DNA of 64,000 nucleotides, taken from positions 1,993,639-2,057,638 of the forward strand of contig RXPK01000157.1 of the NCBI GenBank assembly GCA_004143645.1, read 5' to 3'. The notes beneath the pieces were generated by a model. That model worked only from the letters and a program-made list of their open reading frames with translations, ran no database searches and had not been told where the DNA came from. This document shows positions 52,639 to 63,040 of the stretch, piece by piece. Position 1 is the stretch's first letter; each line of letters opens with the position of its first letter. The stretch comes from Protaetia brevitarsis (Eukaryota; Arthropoda; Insecta; Coleoptera; Scarabaeidae). The position numbers were made by a program, and so were the translations under genes.

Positions 52639-53100
52639 TATAGTGTCTTTAATGTATAAAGTAGTAGGTCTGGATCTAGTCTAGATTCATGTCCAAAAGT
52701 ATTGTAGAGTGGATGTCAATGTGTAAAAAATAAAAAATTGAAGAAAATAAAGCCAGATACTCTGAAAATAATGAATTTATATTGGGAGACAAAGCCTATC
52801 CCACCCTCTCGCTGTGGCATACCTCCATACATAGAGAGAGGGAACGTTAGTAATGCTAGAAAGTATTTCAACAAAAGGATTCACAAACACGGCAAACCAT
52901 AGAACGAACATTTGCATTGTTGTTTGGCCGGTTCAGAAGACTAAAATACCTGGATATCAACAAAACCAGCTTTATACCAGCAACTGTGTTAGCAGCTTGT
53001 GTCCTTCACAATCTCTGTATTAAACAGCATGATGCACAATTAGAAGAATACATTGCAGATGGAAGAACACATGTGAGGGGTGTATTGATATAGGAGGTGA

Positions 53101-53640
53101 TGGTGAATATATTATAGACAATGGTGTTGATATAAGAGAAACATATGTAGGCATTTGCTTGAAAGCAGAATATAATTGAATTTTTATCATGCTTAATCTA
53201 AGTTTTTTGTTTTATTATTTCCACTTTTATTTTTCTATTGGTTTTCTAATATATTTAGTACTGTAATGTCAAAATATTATATCAAATATTTGTAGTTTTT
53301 TGTGAAATATATTAATAAATGTGGAAGGAAAAATACTTTTTTATCAAATATTTTTACAAAATAACTAGTAAAAACGCTAATTGATAGGAATACATATATA
53401 CACAGTATGTTTCACTTACACTTAAAACCTTTTTTTATTTCAAAGCAATCATACAATTTTTATCAGTTGTGTAGGCGTCAAGCAACGCACCTTTCTGTAT
53501 GAATAGACTTTTCAATAATGTCAATATCTAGCATGAATAAATTAAAAATTGGTATTACGGATTCTAGAATGATTTGCAACATCTTTCTTAATATTTTTAC
53601 TCTATCTTAACCACTTGTACGCCTTGAAGGATACTTTTCA
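53101..53640. other. Space between convergent Harbinger 4 genes
   Basis: 3' ends of both genes and AT-rich non-coding DNA; nothing else is seen. Confidence 0.5.
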
Positions 53641-54286
53641 TTTTTATCACAGTTGGCCAGAAATTGACTGTATTAAAACTATTCATACAGAAACGTGCAT
53701 TGTCGAGGCCTACACAACTGATAAAAAATTTATGATTGCTTTTGAAAATAAAAAAATATATTTACATGTTCCCATGAAAAATGAAATACAAACACATTAC
53801 AGTTTTCCAACAATAGTTTCATATATTTTTCAAATGTTCCTAAAGCTTGTTGTTGCATATTTAATCTTTCTTGGTGACGTCTTTCAGTCGCACTTTCCTT
53901 TGATTCTTTCTTGTGAAAATTCTGCTGTAGATGTACTTGTTCGTACCTCATCACCATTTGGTAATAGTCTTCACCAGAACTAACACCTCAATATAAAAAT
54001 ACAATATATAACATATATACATTAACTGAAATTTGCAAAACTTACCATCAATTGATGTACCACTAGAGATGCTATAGCTACTGGCTTTACGTTTGCTTTC
54101 TCTGCATATATTTCATGCATTTCTTGAAAAATTCAAAGTTGACTCGAGCCGCACCAGTACTTTTAGTACTCATATTGTCAACTTTTCGCATGTACTTCAT
54201 CTTTAAATATTTAAATTTATCCCTACATTGTATTGGTGTATGTGCGTGTCCTTCTAATTGCGTTTCCTTTGCTATAATTTTGTATA

Positions 54287-56900
54287 TGTCGCAGGGAGAT
54301 GATAAAAACGGAGATTGATCAAATCCCTAAGCTAGATGATCAATTCACGGAAGATGTTAAAATAACAACTCTGTGGTGATTTCCCTAAAGAAAGTACGTG
54401 ATTTGATCAAATCCCTTAACTGTTTTAGTGAAAAGATGAAATAAACAAGTCAGGACTTGCACAGCTCTATGTTTCGCTTGTTACCCTCTCCTTCACCTTA
54501 CCGCTCCCCTCCGCACCGTGCGGCAGCCGCCACTTATAACGTGACGCACACGCACATCGCACGCACTATTGCACACAGTCACAGTAGCGGCCTAAACATT
54601 ACGCGAGGAAGGTTTGCGTGCATTTTTATTATTGTTTTGTATATTTCTAGTTTTATCAAGTACCTACCGTAAAAAAATGGGTTCAGATAAAGAAAAAAAT
54701 CAAACTCTAGGCCGAATTTGTATCTGAAGACCAGTTTAATGAAACTATCAAGACATTTTTGACCAGCGGCATGATAAAGAAAAACCTTTGTGGACTCGCG
54801 AAAGGATAGAAGAAGCTATCACAGTTATTGAACAATTTAATTAGCACCATACTTAAACTGAAACGGACACATAAACAGTACTATTATGGAAAAAATACGA
54901 TATTATGGAAGTAGGTACTAAAAAATCTTTGATTTTGAAGAGAAAATCTGACTCTGATTCAGTTGTAAAAATAGTCCCAACGGAAAATTTTTACCACATA
55001 CTTCGGAAACGCATCAGTCAACTGGCCACGGAGGAAGAATAAAATGCTGTTATAGCTTGAAACGAAATACCTATACCTACTTCAGTTGTACTGGAGTTTT
55101 TAAAGCTGTGCACGGTATGTCAGTCTAAAAAAAATTTCCAAGAAAAGAATCGTTGTTTGCCCAATTGTATCTAGCGACTTCAATCATCGTGGCCAAGTCG
55201 ATTTAGTAGATTTACAGTCGACCCCAGACAAAACTACAGATGGCTATTACACTACCAGGACCACGCGACGAAATTCAGCTTTCTTCGACCGTTGACTTCA
55301 AAAGAGCTGCTGACAGTAGCAATGGAGCTATTAAAATATTTTTGGAAGTCGTTGTCCTCATTATACTACAAAAGCGACACGGCCGTGAGTTACGTGCTGT
55401 CATACAAGAATTAACAAGCCTATGGCCAACGTGCAAAAATTATAAATGGTAGGCCTAGACATCCAGCTAGTCAAGGATCTGTTGAGCGATCAAATCAAGA
55501 TGTTGAAGCCATGTTACGTGCTTGGCTAATTGACAATGACACAAAAAAATGGGCTATAGGTTGTTACTTTTTCAATTCCAAAGAATTCCCTTTTCATCGA
55601 ACATTTAAACGATCACCTTACAAAGCTTTATTTGGAACAGAACCAAAAACAGACTCCAATCTAGTCATATTTCGAAAGAGTTGCTTAAAAACTTTTACGG
55701 AAGAGGACTTGGACCTACTTCTTAAACAGCAGGCCCATGAAATTATTTAACACCAGAAGAACTTACCAGCGATTCCTTAGAGAACAATAACGACGGTTCA
55801 ACTTCAAAAATCTACCAGCATCTGAATTAATTAATTACAATGCTTCAACTTCAACATCATCTATCATTAGCAACTCTACTTCAACTCCTGTAGTGTTACC
55901 TGCATCAGAAGGGAAGCAGCTGTCAACAACAATAAGTATGTGTTTGTTTGTGGAATGGAATCTACTCGAGCCCATTCATGTGACATTTGTAAAAATCCGG
56001 TGCACGCAATATGTGGACTACAGTAGGAGAAGAAGGATATGGATCGAAAATCTATGCTATTTTATGCCAAAAAGAAGAAAGCATTAAAGATCAAAGAGAA
56101 AATGCTGCAAAACACCTGATAAGATCAGCTGAAAAAATGAAGAAGATTCTTTGAAGAAATTTAAAGACGTGTAGTAGATTCCACAGTTTTGGTTGAGTAC
56201 CTAAGGTAACAGAGGCCATTAGATGGAAATAACATCGTGGGATCGTATTAGAATAAAAAATAATTTATATCAAATTGGTACCTCAGCTGGAATTATAAAA
56301 GATTGCTACCTAGAAACGCTCTTCAAATAGCTACTACAACATTTACCGAAACAGTTCCACGACTACCTAATGTTTGCGTGAGATTGCAGGAAATTATCCT
56401 TATTTGGAGGTCAAGATTTAAGAAGTGTTCCTCTGAACAATCCAAAATACAATGTAAAACAAAAAGATGTGTCTGTAAAAAATAACGTACTTTGTAACTC
56501 GAAGTCCACAAATCAACAACGTGTTTTTAATAAAAAATGCATGAACATTATTATTTATTAATTACATTCACTAAAACTTTTTAAACGTTCACTAAAAATA
56601 TCCTTTTGTTTTTAAAAATATCAGCTTAAGTACCTATTTTTGTTTAATTAGTTTCGAATAAATAATTTGTTTCAATGACTATGTTGTATTACCTACACTA
56701 CATTAATAACGGTTTACTAAATACTTTTAATATCTAAACAATATTATTTAATCTTTTCACTAAAACAGTCAAGGATTGAATCAAATCACGTACTTTCTTT
56801 AGGAAATCACCCAACAGAGTTTTTATTTTAACATCTTCGTGAATTGATCATCTAGCTTAGGGATTTGATCAAATCTCGTTTTTATCATCTCCCTGCGACA
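54287..56900 (+). mobile_element. Ginger-type DNA transposon
   Basis: 2614 bp with terminal inverted repeats of about 149 bp (left from TGTCGCAGGGAGATGATAAA, right ending in its reverse complement) and the 4-bp duplication TATA (54283-54286 and 56901-56904). TGTNR ends and 4-bp duplications are known for Ginger elements, and a gypsy-like integrase is encoded inside. It is inserted in the Myb-like gene of Harbinger 4. Confidence 0.85.
54677..56160 (+). pseudogene. Ginger integrase-like transposase
   Basis: From ATG 54677 the N-terminal part is full of breaks. A Cys motif (VCQSKK) precedes the integrase core. The first Asp lies in NHRGQVDLVDLQS, then YQDHATKFSFLRPLTSKRAA over two frames. The second Asp region is decayed (about 55380-55420), and the Glu is in ASQGSVERSNQDVEAML, with FHRTFKRSPYKALFG after it. 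The tail holds a Cys/His cluster (CGMESTRAHSCDICKNPVH, about 55945-56005). This is the arrangement of KRBA2-like/Ginger proteins, which descend from the same integrase family as gypsy retrotransposons. It is inactive. Confidence 0.8.
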
Positions 56901-57639
56901 TATACACTTTCATTTTTTTAATTGAATTACTTTTAATTCATAACATGCTTTTATATAGGTTATTAGACAGAGAATTGCATTTTTGTCCATGTCCTTTCTA
57001 TTTTTCCATTATTAATGAATTTATTTGCTGTTCAAAGTATACATACATGACATCCATCAATCTCCCCGTAATTCAGGTTATATTCTATCTGCATTATTTC
57101 AACTATCTACAAATAGAATTGTATTAAAAAGAATACAGAAAATAACGTATTAACAAAATACTTCGAACAAGTATCTAGCATTTACTTACCCGTATGTTTT
57201 GTAGATAACTTTATTATTCTCGTCTACGAAATTGCTTCCTTCTAACTGTAACAGTGAATGTGTACAAGCACTTACACTTTTTAAATCCATGTTATATTAT
57301 ACTTGCACAAATTACACACTTAAAACCTTATTTTAACTAAATATCGAATGGCTACAGAAAACGTTATAACCCATAACCTCAATTACAATATGACATATTA
57401 CTTGACAGAAACAAAAAAATGCGCCAAAGACACACCAAAGACGACCAATTTAAACTTGTTACAGAAAAGGTGCACTCTGGAACAAATATCCGGAATTATT
57501 CGAACGCTGACGTGTGCAACTTAAGTATACATTTTTATTTTCGAACGCGAACGATGCACTCTCACACCATCACTCTTCAATTCGAAACACACCCTTAGAG
57601 TACAGCAGCGCAGATCCACGGACACTGCCCCGTTAAAAT

Positions 57640-57850
57640 CCAACTAACTGAAAAGGTACCTAAAGCCACCATAAGGAAGATTATGTCTTCAGAATTACAA
57701 ACAAAACAAAAATAAATGTGTAGTCACAAATATGCTGGCAATACCGATAGTGTCCCACACCTTTGGAGCTATCAAATGGAATACCCAAGAGCTGGCGAAA
57801 CTAGACGCCAGTACGTGACGAGTAGCTTACCCTCAACAGAAGCTGCACCC
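57640..57850 (+). pseudogene. LINE B-type RT tail fragment
   Basis: Around 57729-57800 a frame reads LAIPIVSHTFGAIKWNTQEL and AKLDAS, the segment after the RT palm in R2/R4-type LINEs (xxIPVxSYxFGxIxW). It lies just outside the right end of Harbinger 4 and may belong to the same family as the RT at 43.8 kb. Confidence 0.55.
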
Positions 57851-58059
57851 CAACGCGTCCCATATAAAACCACAACCGAGCTGTGCATGGTGCAAGTGTT
57901 TGAGCTTACACCCGATCAGCGTTTGAAAACAGAAAACTATTAAAAATATAACCTATAAAATACCTATTGCGCCTATGTATAGAATGGAGAATACTACCAA
58001 ACAAGAAAAATTACTATCATTAGCAAGTTATTTGCTTATATATACTTTTACCATGTTAG

Positions 58060-58210
58060 TGAGGACGAAGAAGAAGAACTAATGACTTCGACCAAAATAA
58101 ATAACTTTCTGAGGTTACTTTACCAAGAATGATCATAAACAATTAAGAGAGATTTTCGTATGACTTGTCAGACATTTGAAACAATGCTCCGATTGTGCAA
58201 GGATACATAC
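58060..58210 (+). pseudogene. Possible Harbinger transposase N-terminal scrap
   Basis: An acidic start (EDEEEE-like) and a frame with TCQTFETMLRLCKD, resembling the early helix of HARBI1-like proteins (FRMTRETFExLL). It is too short to be sure. Confidence 0.25.
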
Positions 58211-58851
58211 AAATAAAATAAAAAAGAAAGAGTATTCTTTGAAAAAGAACTATTGGTAACAAATTGGGTTTGGCAAATTGTGAAAGTTTTAGTAATAAAT
58301 GAAATATTAAGTAGTAAACAATAATTAACGTGAGATGATTTGGGAGTGTAGCGAATAATTGGATTACAAAACCGACCATGTAGCTGCCAATAATGGTAAA
58401 TCTTAAAAACAACGTGGTATTGCACCCAAACCGCTTAAGCAAGAAATAGATGATCGATTCAGAGCCAGATTAGTCGTGAAAGGATGTGAGCAAAGGAACC
58501 TTTTGACTACAGCAATGTATATTCTCCTGTGTAAAGATGCAAACCTCAAACATTCTTCGATAGGAATGAATATAATTATATTTTCAAACAATTGGACATA
58601 ACAAACAGCCTTTTTAAATGGAGGCTTGAAGAAGATGCGTTATTTATCCGCCAGAAGTGTGAATTGTAAGGAAGAAAAGGTTTTAAATTAATTAAATCAA
58701 TCTATGGACTCGAACAGGCTTCTAGTGTTGAACGACAAAATTAACAAGTTTCTAATTGATATTGTTTTAAAAGCTCAGATAATGATACTGTTTATATTCT
58801 AAAATTGTAACAACAATTACTATTTTATGCTTATGTAGATGATATTATATA

Positions 58852-60152
58852 CCGGGACCAGAAAGTTTCCCGCACTTTTTTTTTGCTCATTTTGTGATTT
58901 ATTGCTTATTCTTTGTGTTATTGATAATTTTATAGATTCCTTGTTAATTTGATCTAGAAAAAATTCTAATTATGTTTTTATTTTCAATTGTCTTAAAGTT
59001 ATGAATCGTGAAAACATGCGTGTTACTGTTTGTTGAATTGCACAAGGCAGGAATGAAGACGGCGATATTGTTCGCGCGACAGGCTACAAGAAACGAACGT
59101 CTACGATGCCGTGAAACGGTTCAAGGAGACTGCAAGACCGCTGATCGTCCTCGAGCAGCGTCCGACCACTGAAACGACTCCGGCAAACGTCAACAAGATC
59201 AGATGCCGCATTTCGTCGCAATTCTGAGTTTCGATGCTTAAAATGGCCCAGGAGCTCGGAATGAAGCCGCGAAACCGTCCGCGTTATCGTCAGAAAGAAG
59301 CTCGGTCTTCGTAGCTACAAGATTCAGCTGCCGCTCATTTTCTCAGCGATGCAGCAAAGCAAAACGATTACAAAAATGCCGGCGGGATGCTGCGCCTGGT
59401 CGCTTGGTGCGCTTGAACAAAGTTTGTTCACAGATGAAAGATTTTCACCATTTCCCCGCACACAATCGTCAAAATACCGTCAACTTCTGCGTAAGGTCAG
59501 CAGAAGACCGCTGCACAAAAATCGCGGAGCGCAGCAACTCACACTCCCGCTTCCGTCATGTCTGGGCCGGAATTTGCGCCACTGGAAAGACTCCTCTCGT
59601 GTTCATCGACCGAAACGTCAAAATCAACGCCCGAACTATCAGCAAATCGTCTTAAGAGATGTTTAGAACCCTGTGGCCACGCGTCATTTCGGCCAAGACG
59701 ATTCACACTCCAGCAAGACTGGGCACCGGCTCATTCGGCTCGAACAACAATTGCTGTTTGTGAGGACCTGTTTCTGTTTTTGGGGCAAAGACGTTTTGGC
59801 CGTCAAACTCGCCCGATTTGAACGCCATGGACTACTCCGTATGGTCCATCTTAGACGAGAGCTATCAAGATTCCGATACAATAATGTGGAAGCGTTGAAA
59901 GCGGCTTTGGAGCGTCCTGGGACGAGATTACGTGGAACAGTGTGCGACCATTTGTCAATTTTCGTAAGCGAGTCAAAAATGTATTAAGTTAAAGATCCAA
60001 TTTTGAGCATATTTGTAATTTTTTTTGTTAAAAATATTTTATAGTCTAATAAACATGTTTATTATTTTAATCGTGTGCATTTTATATTTATAATGTATTT
60101 CTGTACAGTTGAAATATCTAAAAAAAGTGCGGGAACTTTCTGGTCACCCGGT
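58852..60152 (+). mobile_element. Complete Tc1/mariner-type transposon
   Basis: 1301 bp, with ends CCGGGACCAGAAAGTTTCCC (left) and, at the right, the reverse complement of CCGGGTGACCAGAAAGTTCC; the left end lacks two bases. TA flanks both sides (58850-58851 and 60153-60154). It is inserted just after the catalytic box of the copia RT, and the copia frame continues when one TA and the element are removed. Confidence 0.9.
59001..59995 (+). pseudogene. Tc1/mariner transposase
   Basis: From ATG 59001, over changing frames: a helix-turn-helix (LHKAGMKT..IVRATG, VYDAVKRFKET), a second DNA-binding region with ETVRVIVRKKLGLRSYK, then catalytic Asp in LFTDE (near 59425), Asp in LQQDWAPAHSARTT (near 59715) and Asp in WPSNSPDLNAMDYSVW (near 59795). 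The full length of about 330 codons is there, but ten or so small indels make it non-functional. It would cut and paste the element into TA. Confidence 0.85.
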
Positions 60153-60935
60153 ATATTAACAGGCCCAAATGAAGAATATGTCGAAAATTGTAAACATGAA
60201 TAAATGAAAGAAGATAAAAGAAATTTAAAATATTTTTTAGGATTAGAAATAAATTATAACAGAGAAGAAGGAATTTTAGAAATGGGTCAAAAGAATTATT
60301 TAATAAAAGGTTTAAAACGTTTTAATTTCGAAAATTGCAAATCATGCGCAATTCCAATAGATCTCAAATTAAAATTAGATGTAACAAATAAAGATTGTGA
60401 CATAAATCAACCACCAATTAGAGAATTAATAGGAAGCTTAATGTACCTAATGTTATCATCACGTCCTGATATAAGTTTTGTCGTTAATTACTTTAGCCGA
60501 TTTCAAGATAAAAATTCTACTGAGATATGGAAACATTTAAAAAGATTATTGAGGTATTGAAAAGGAATAGTTGACATGCAATTAGTATACACAAGAAAAT
60601 CGAATTTGACTATTGAATGTTACACAGATTCAGACTGGGGTGGATATACAAGTGATCGAAAATCTGTTTCTGGTTTCCTAATTAAAATATTTGGGAATAG
60701 TTTCTTGGGTTACAAGAAAGCAAAACTGTGTAGCGTTATCGAGTACGGAAGCAGAACTAATAGCTTTATGTTCAGCAATCCAGGATATTTTATGGTTTAG
60801 AAAATTATTAGGAGGTATGCGGGTTACGGTACAAAACTTCAAAGTGTTTGAAGATAATCAAGCGTGTATATGCAAAACATCACGATTGGAATTCAAGAAT
60901 AGTCAATCCCAATGGGCGCATGCTAAGTACATGGG

Positions 60936-61160
60936 CAAGAGGGAAAGGCCAGCTGTGGATAGACGGACCTGCGGATGCCACGTCATGCCCGTATTCAGGA
61001 AGGAGCTTTTGAAGGCAATTGGGAGACAAAGGGATCCGAACAGCCCGCTCTTAAGGGAAGGGGAATTCGTGTACGACAACCGAGAAAAAGCAGAGGCAAT
61101 AGCCAGCCATTTGCAGCAGTCAGTCAGATGCCCACAGACGGCAAGCCAGGTAGGCTATTC
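60936..61160 (+). pseudogene. Jockey-like LINE linker fragment
   Basis: The frame KAIGRQRDPNSPLLREGEFV, followed by YDNREKAEAIASHLQQS, matches the linker between endonuclease and RT in jockey-type LINEs (PLxxxxxxVxDxxEKAxxxAxHL). It is joined directly to copia RNase H sequence at about 60930. Confidence 0.6.
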
Positions 61161-61516
61161 TCGAAACCATCAGAATAATTGTGAGAGAAAACTGTTCTCC
61201 CACAAAAAGTTTCTCATAGGAGTACATCTCCGCGATTCTTGAACGGTAAGAGAAGGGAACGCGCATGTGAGTGAGAAATTCTCTCGGTCGTAGATTAGTT
61301 CGGAAACAATTTGCTCATTGACCAATCACGTACTAGCTACGAAGGCGGGATAATGATAAAATATATAAATGTGTGCGAGGGCGAAATACATATGTACCGT
61401 ACACATGCAACACAGATGTTTTGTTCCTATAATTGTAAGTGGTCACTTCTACCTGCTTTTACAAATTCACCCCATTTGAAAATAGTTTTGCGTAAGTAAA
61501 CAACAAAGTGTACAAG
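61161..61516. other. Non-coding, probable left end of Harbinger 5
   Basis: No gene. The left terminus of the Harbinger whose genes follow should lie here, but without its right end (outside the window) it cannot be fixed. Confidence 0.4.
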
Positions 61517-62423
61517 ATGAATAGAAGAATTGGGAACGTTTCGAAAGAACAAAAAAAAGTTCTTATAGAATTTGTAATAAAGCACGATATTTGGCTAAAG
61601 CTAAATTCACCCCTTCCTTCACATATAAGACGCAAAAAAAAAATGGAAGAATTGGGTGAAATTTTAAACGCAATCCCCGGCGCATCGAAAAAATGGAAAC
61701 AATGGAGGAACGTTTGTATAAACACTTAATAATTAAACAAATATACATTTTCGTCGGGAATTGCATATTTTAGACTTGGCAAGATTTAAAAAAAAACGCG
61801 AAACATCGCCGATGCGATATTATTAAACAAAGTAGTGCAACTCGAGGAGGCCCTCCACCAGAAGCCGAGATTCCCCCGAGAGATGCAGATATTTTAAATA
61901 TCATTGGAAAGTCCCAATATTTGGAGATGATGAAATACAGGAATCAACTGTAGACTTTGATGCTATACTTGCTGATTTAAAAAAAAAAACCTGTGATTTA
62001 ACATTTTGTTTTTTACTTCCATTCCATTAAGTCATTCACGGAGAGTGCTGCAGTTGGTGATATAGAAGGCAAGCACGTGCCACTCCCTCTAGACGACGGA
62101 AAACACGAACACCGTCACAAGCCGATAGACCTAGTACCTCTGTAAGTATATTGTCTGTGTAGAAATATAATACAATTTTAAGTATTGTTGAATTTTTTAG
62201 ACTTTTGCCTCTCAATAAAAAAAAAAATTTGAGAACACTGTGCTGCGTCAAATGCATTGCCGCAGCAATAACGGAAAGAAATAATATATTCAGGGAGTAT
62301 TATGACAAAAAAATTAAAATAATGGAGCAACAAAACGATACCCAGAGAGAGCTTGTCGCGGCAGTAAAAGATCTTTCCGAAAAAGTTGGAAATTTGATTG
62401 ACGTGTGTTCAGAATTGATATGA
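61517..62423 (+). pseudogene. Harbinger 5 partner (zeste/Myb-like) protein
   Basis: ATG 61517. Exon 1 gives a Myb/SANT-like domain (NVSKEQKKVLIEFVIKHDIW, KKWKQWRN). A GT-AG intron (61712-61773, 62 bp) joins it in frame to TWQDLKKNAKHRRCDIIKQS and TRGGPPP. A one-base slip near 61907 shifts to VPIFGDDEIQESTVDFDAIL. After a Ser/Pro region and a second intron (about 62140-62200), a coiled coil (ITERNNIFREYYDKKIKIME) ends at 62421-62423. It is the usual DNA-binding helper of Harbinger elements and converges on the transposase at 63.0 kb. Confidence 0.75.
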
Positions 62424-63040
62424 ATTTTTTTTCTTTGTTGCTCTCTTTAATTTGTTGTGGATTTTAGGTAATTACGAAACACACAAAAGTTGCCTAAAGT
62501 TTTATTTTATTTATATCACTTGTATTACTGCAAAATATATTTTCCTACTTTACAAATCTTTAATAAGTAAGCTTATAACAATATATTTTATTCATGAATT
62601 GTAATTGTTTTTTTCTACCAAATAGCTAATAAATACAACTATATGATTTTCAGTTAAAACAATAAAATGATATATTATACAATTTCTTTTCTTTTTTTGG
62701 TCTGGAGGAAAAATGCATTATGCACCTTCGGATGGCAAACCTGGTGTGTGAGACTCACACCCACTAAAAAAACCCCTCTTCAACCATTACTCCATCTAGT
62801 ACCCGGTGGTGCCGCTTATTGTGGCCTGTTCATTTCTTGCTTTTTTTTTTACGAAAGTGCAGACTCTGTTCCACGAGTCTTGGCTTCGTAAGATTATTTC
62901 CAAGTCATCTCTATCCAATACCCACTGTAAGCCCTGCAAGAAGCTGCAAATAATTTCAAAATACATGATTTCATAACTACTGATCACATAATTTTAAAGT
63001 AAATGTAAACATAAAAATCTTACTAGATGTACATATTAAA
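62424..63040. other. Space between convergent Harbinger 5 genes
   Basis: AT-rich non-coding DNA; no feature recognised. Confidence 0.5.

Larger units (their letters stand above)
48927..53100 (+). pseudogene. Harbinger 4 transposase, split by pogo-like B
   Basis: Start ATG 48927. After frame breaks, QFQSHFRINRGTYNYLLQLL and LSVLWLLATPDSYR are followed by an intron (about 49264-49340) and the catalytic part. The first Asp lies in GIIDGTYIPIKAPK, then DCFIGYPGSVSDARIFRNSD. Exon end FQK is followed by donor GTATAA at about 49709, and pogo-like B lies 29 bp into this intron. Downstream, FILGDKAYP with the second Asp and the Glu region (a decayed ERTFALLFGRFRRLKYLD-like reading over two frames, about 52890-52960) close the gene near 53080. 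The order is right but there are many breaks. Confidence 0.75.
53730..57290 (-). pseudogene. Harbinger 4 Myb/SANT-like partner, interrupted by Ginger
   Basis: Exon 1 is 57290-57190 (MDLKSVSACTHSLLQLEG) with donor GTAAGT. The trihelix-like domain lies across the Ginger insertion: left of it (minus orientation) ...KKNESVYK, and after removing the element and one TATA, IIAKETQLEGHAHTPIQCRD and KFKYLKMKYMRKVDN in the same frame. EMHEIYAEKANVKP follows, then an intron and a coiled-coil tail (ATERRHQERLNMQQQALGTF) ending at 53730. The partner would bind the element ends and recruit transposase. Apart from the insertion, the domain frame is intact. Confidence 0.75.
48716..57594 (+). mobile_element. 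Harbinger 4, hosting two younger transposons
   Basis: Inverted ends GGGTGCGTTCGAA (48716-48728) and, at 57581-57594, the reverse complement of GGGTGTGTTTCGAA. The flanks are ATA and TTA, close to the 3-bp TWA duplication of this group but not identical. Subtracting pogo-like B (49739-52638) and Ginger (54287-56900) leaves about 3.4 kb with a plus-strand transposase and a minus-strand Myb-like gene converging on each other, a normal Harbinger size and layout. Confidence 0.7.
58420..60900 (+). mobile_element. Ty1/copia pol remnant interrupted by Tc1/mariner
   Basis: Copia RT and RNase H on plus, broken at 58852-60152 by a complete Tc1/mariner-type element. No LTRs are found within the window. 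Confidence 0.85.
58420..60900 (+). pseudogene. pol: Copia RT and RNase H
   Basis: RT blocks RARLVVKGCEQ, FLNGGLEEDALF, KLIKSIYGLEQAS and the catalytic YVDD (about 58832-58843) precede the insertion. After it the frame resumes with LTGPNEEYVENC, LKYFLGLEINYNREEGILEM and LIGSLMYLMLSSRPDISFVV. RNase H shows CYTDSDWGGY and, one frame over, ALSSTEAELIAL and FEDNQACI. Stops lie at about 60202 and 60558, and shifts at several points before 58700. All main catalytic motifs are visible. Confidence 0.85.

Noticed and set aside
53615..53983. 122-codon open frame on plus
   Set aside because: It is antisense to the coiled-coil end of the Harbinger 4 helper gene and has no motif.
57716..57943. 75-codon open frame as a gene
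   Set aside because: Another frame of the same bases carries a recognisable LINE RT segment; the open frame is its shadow.
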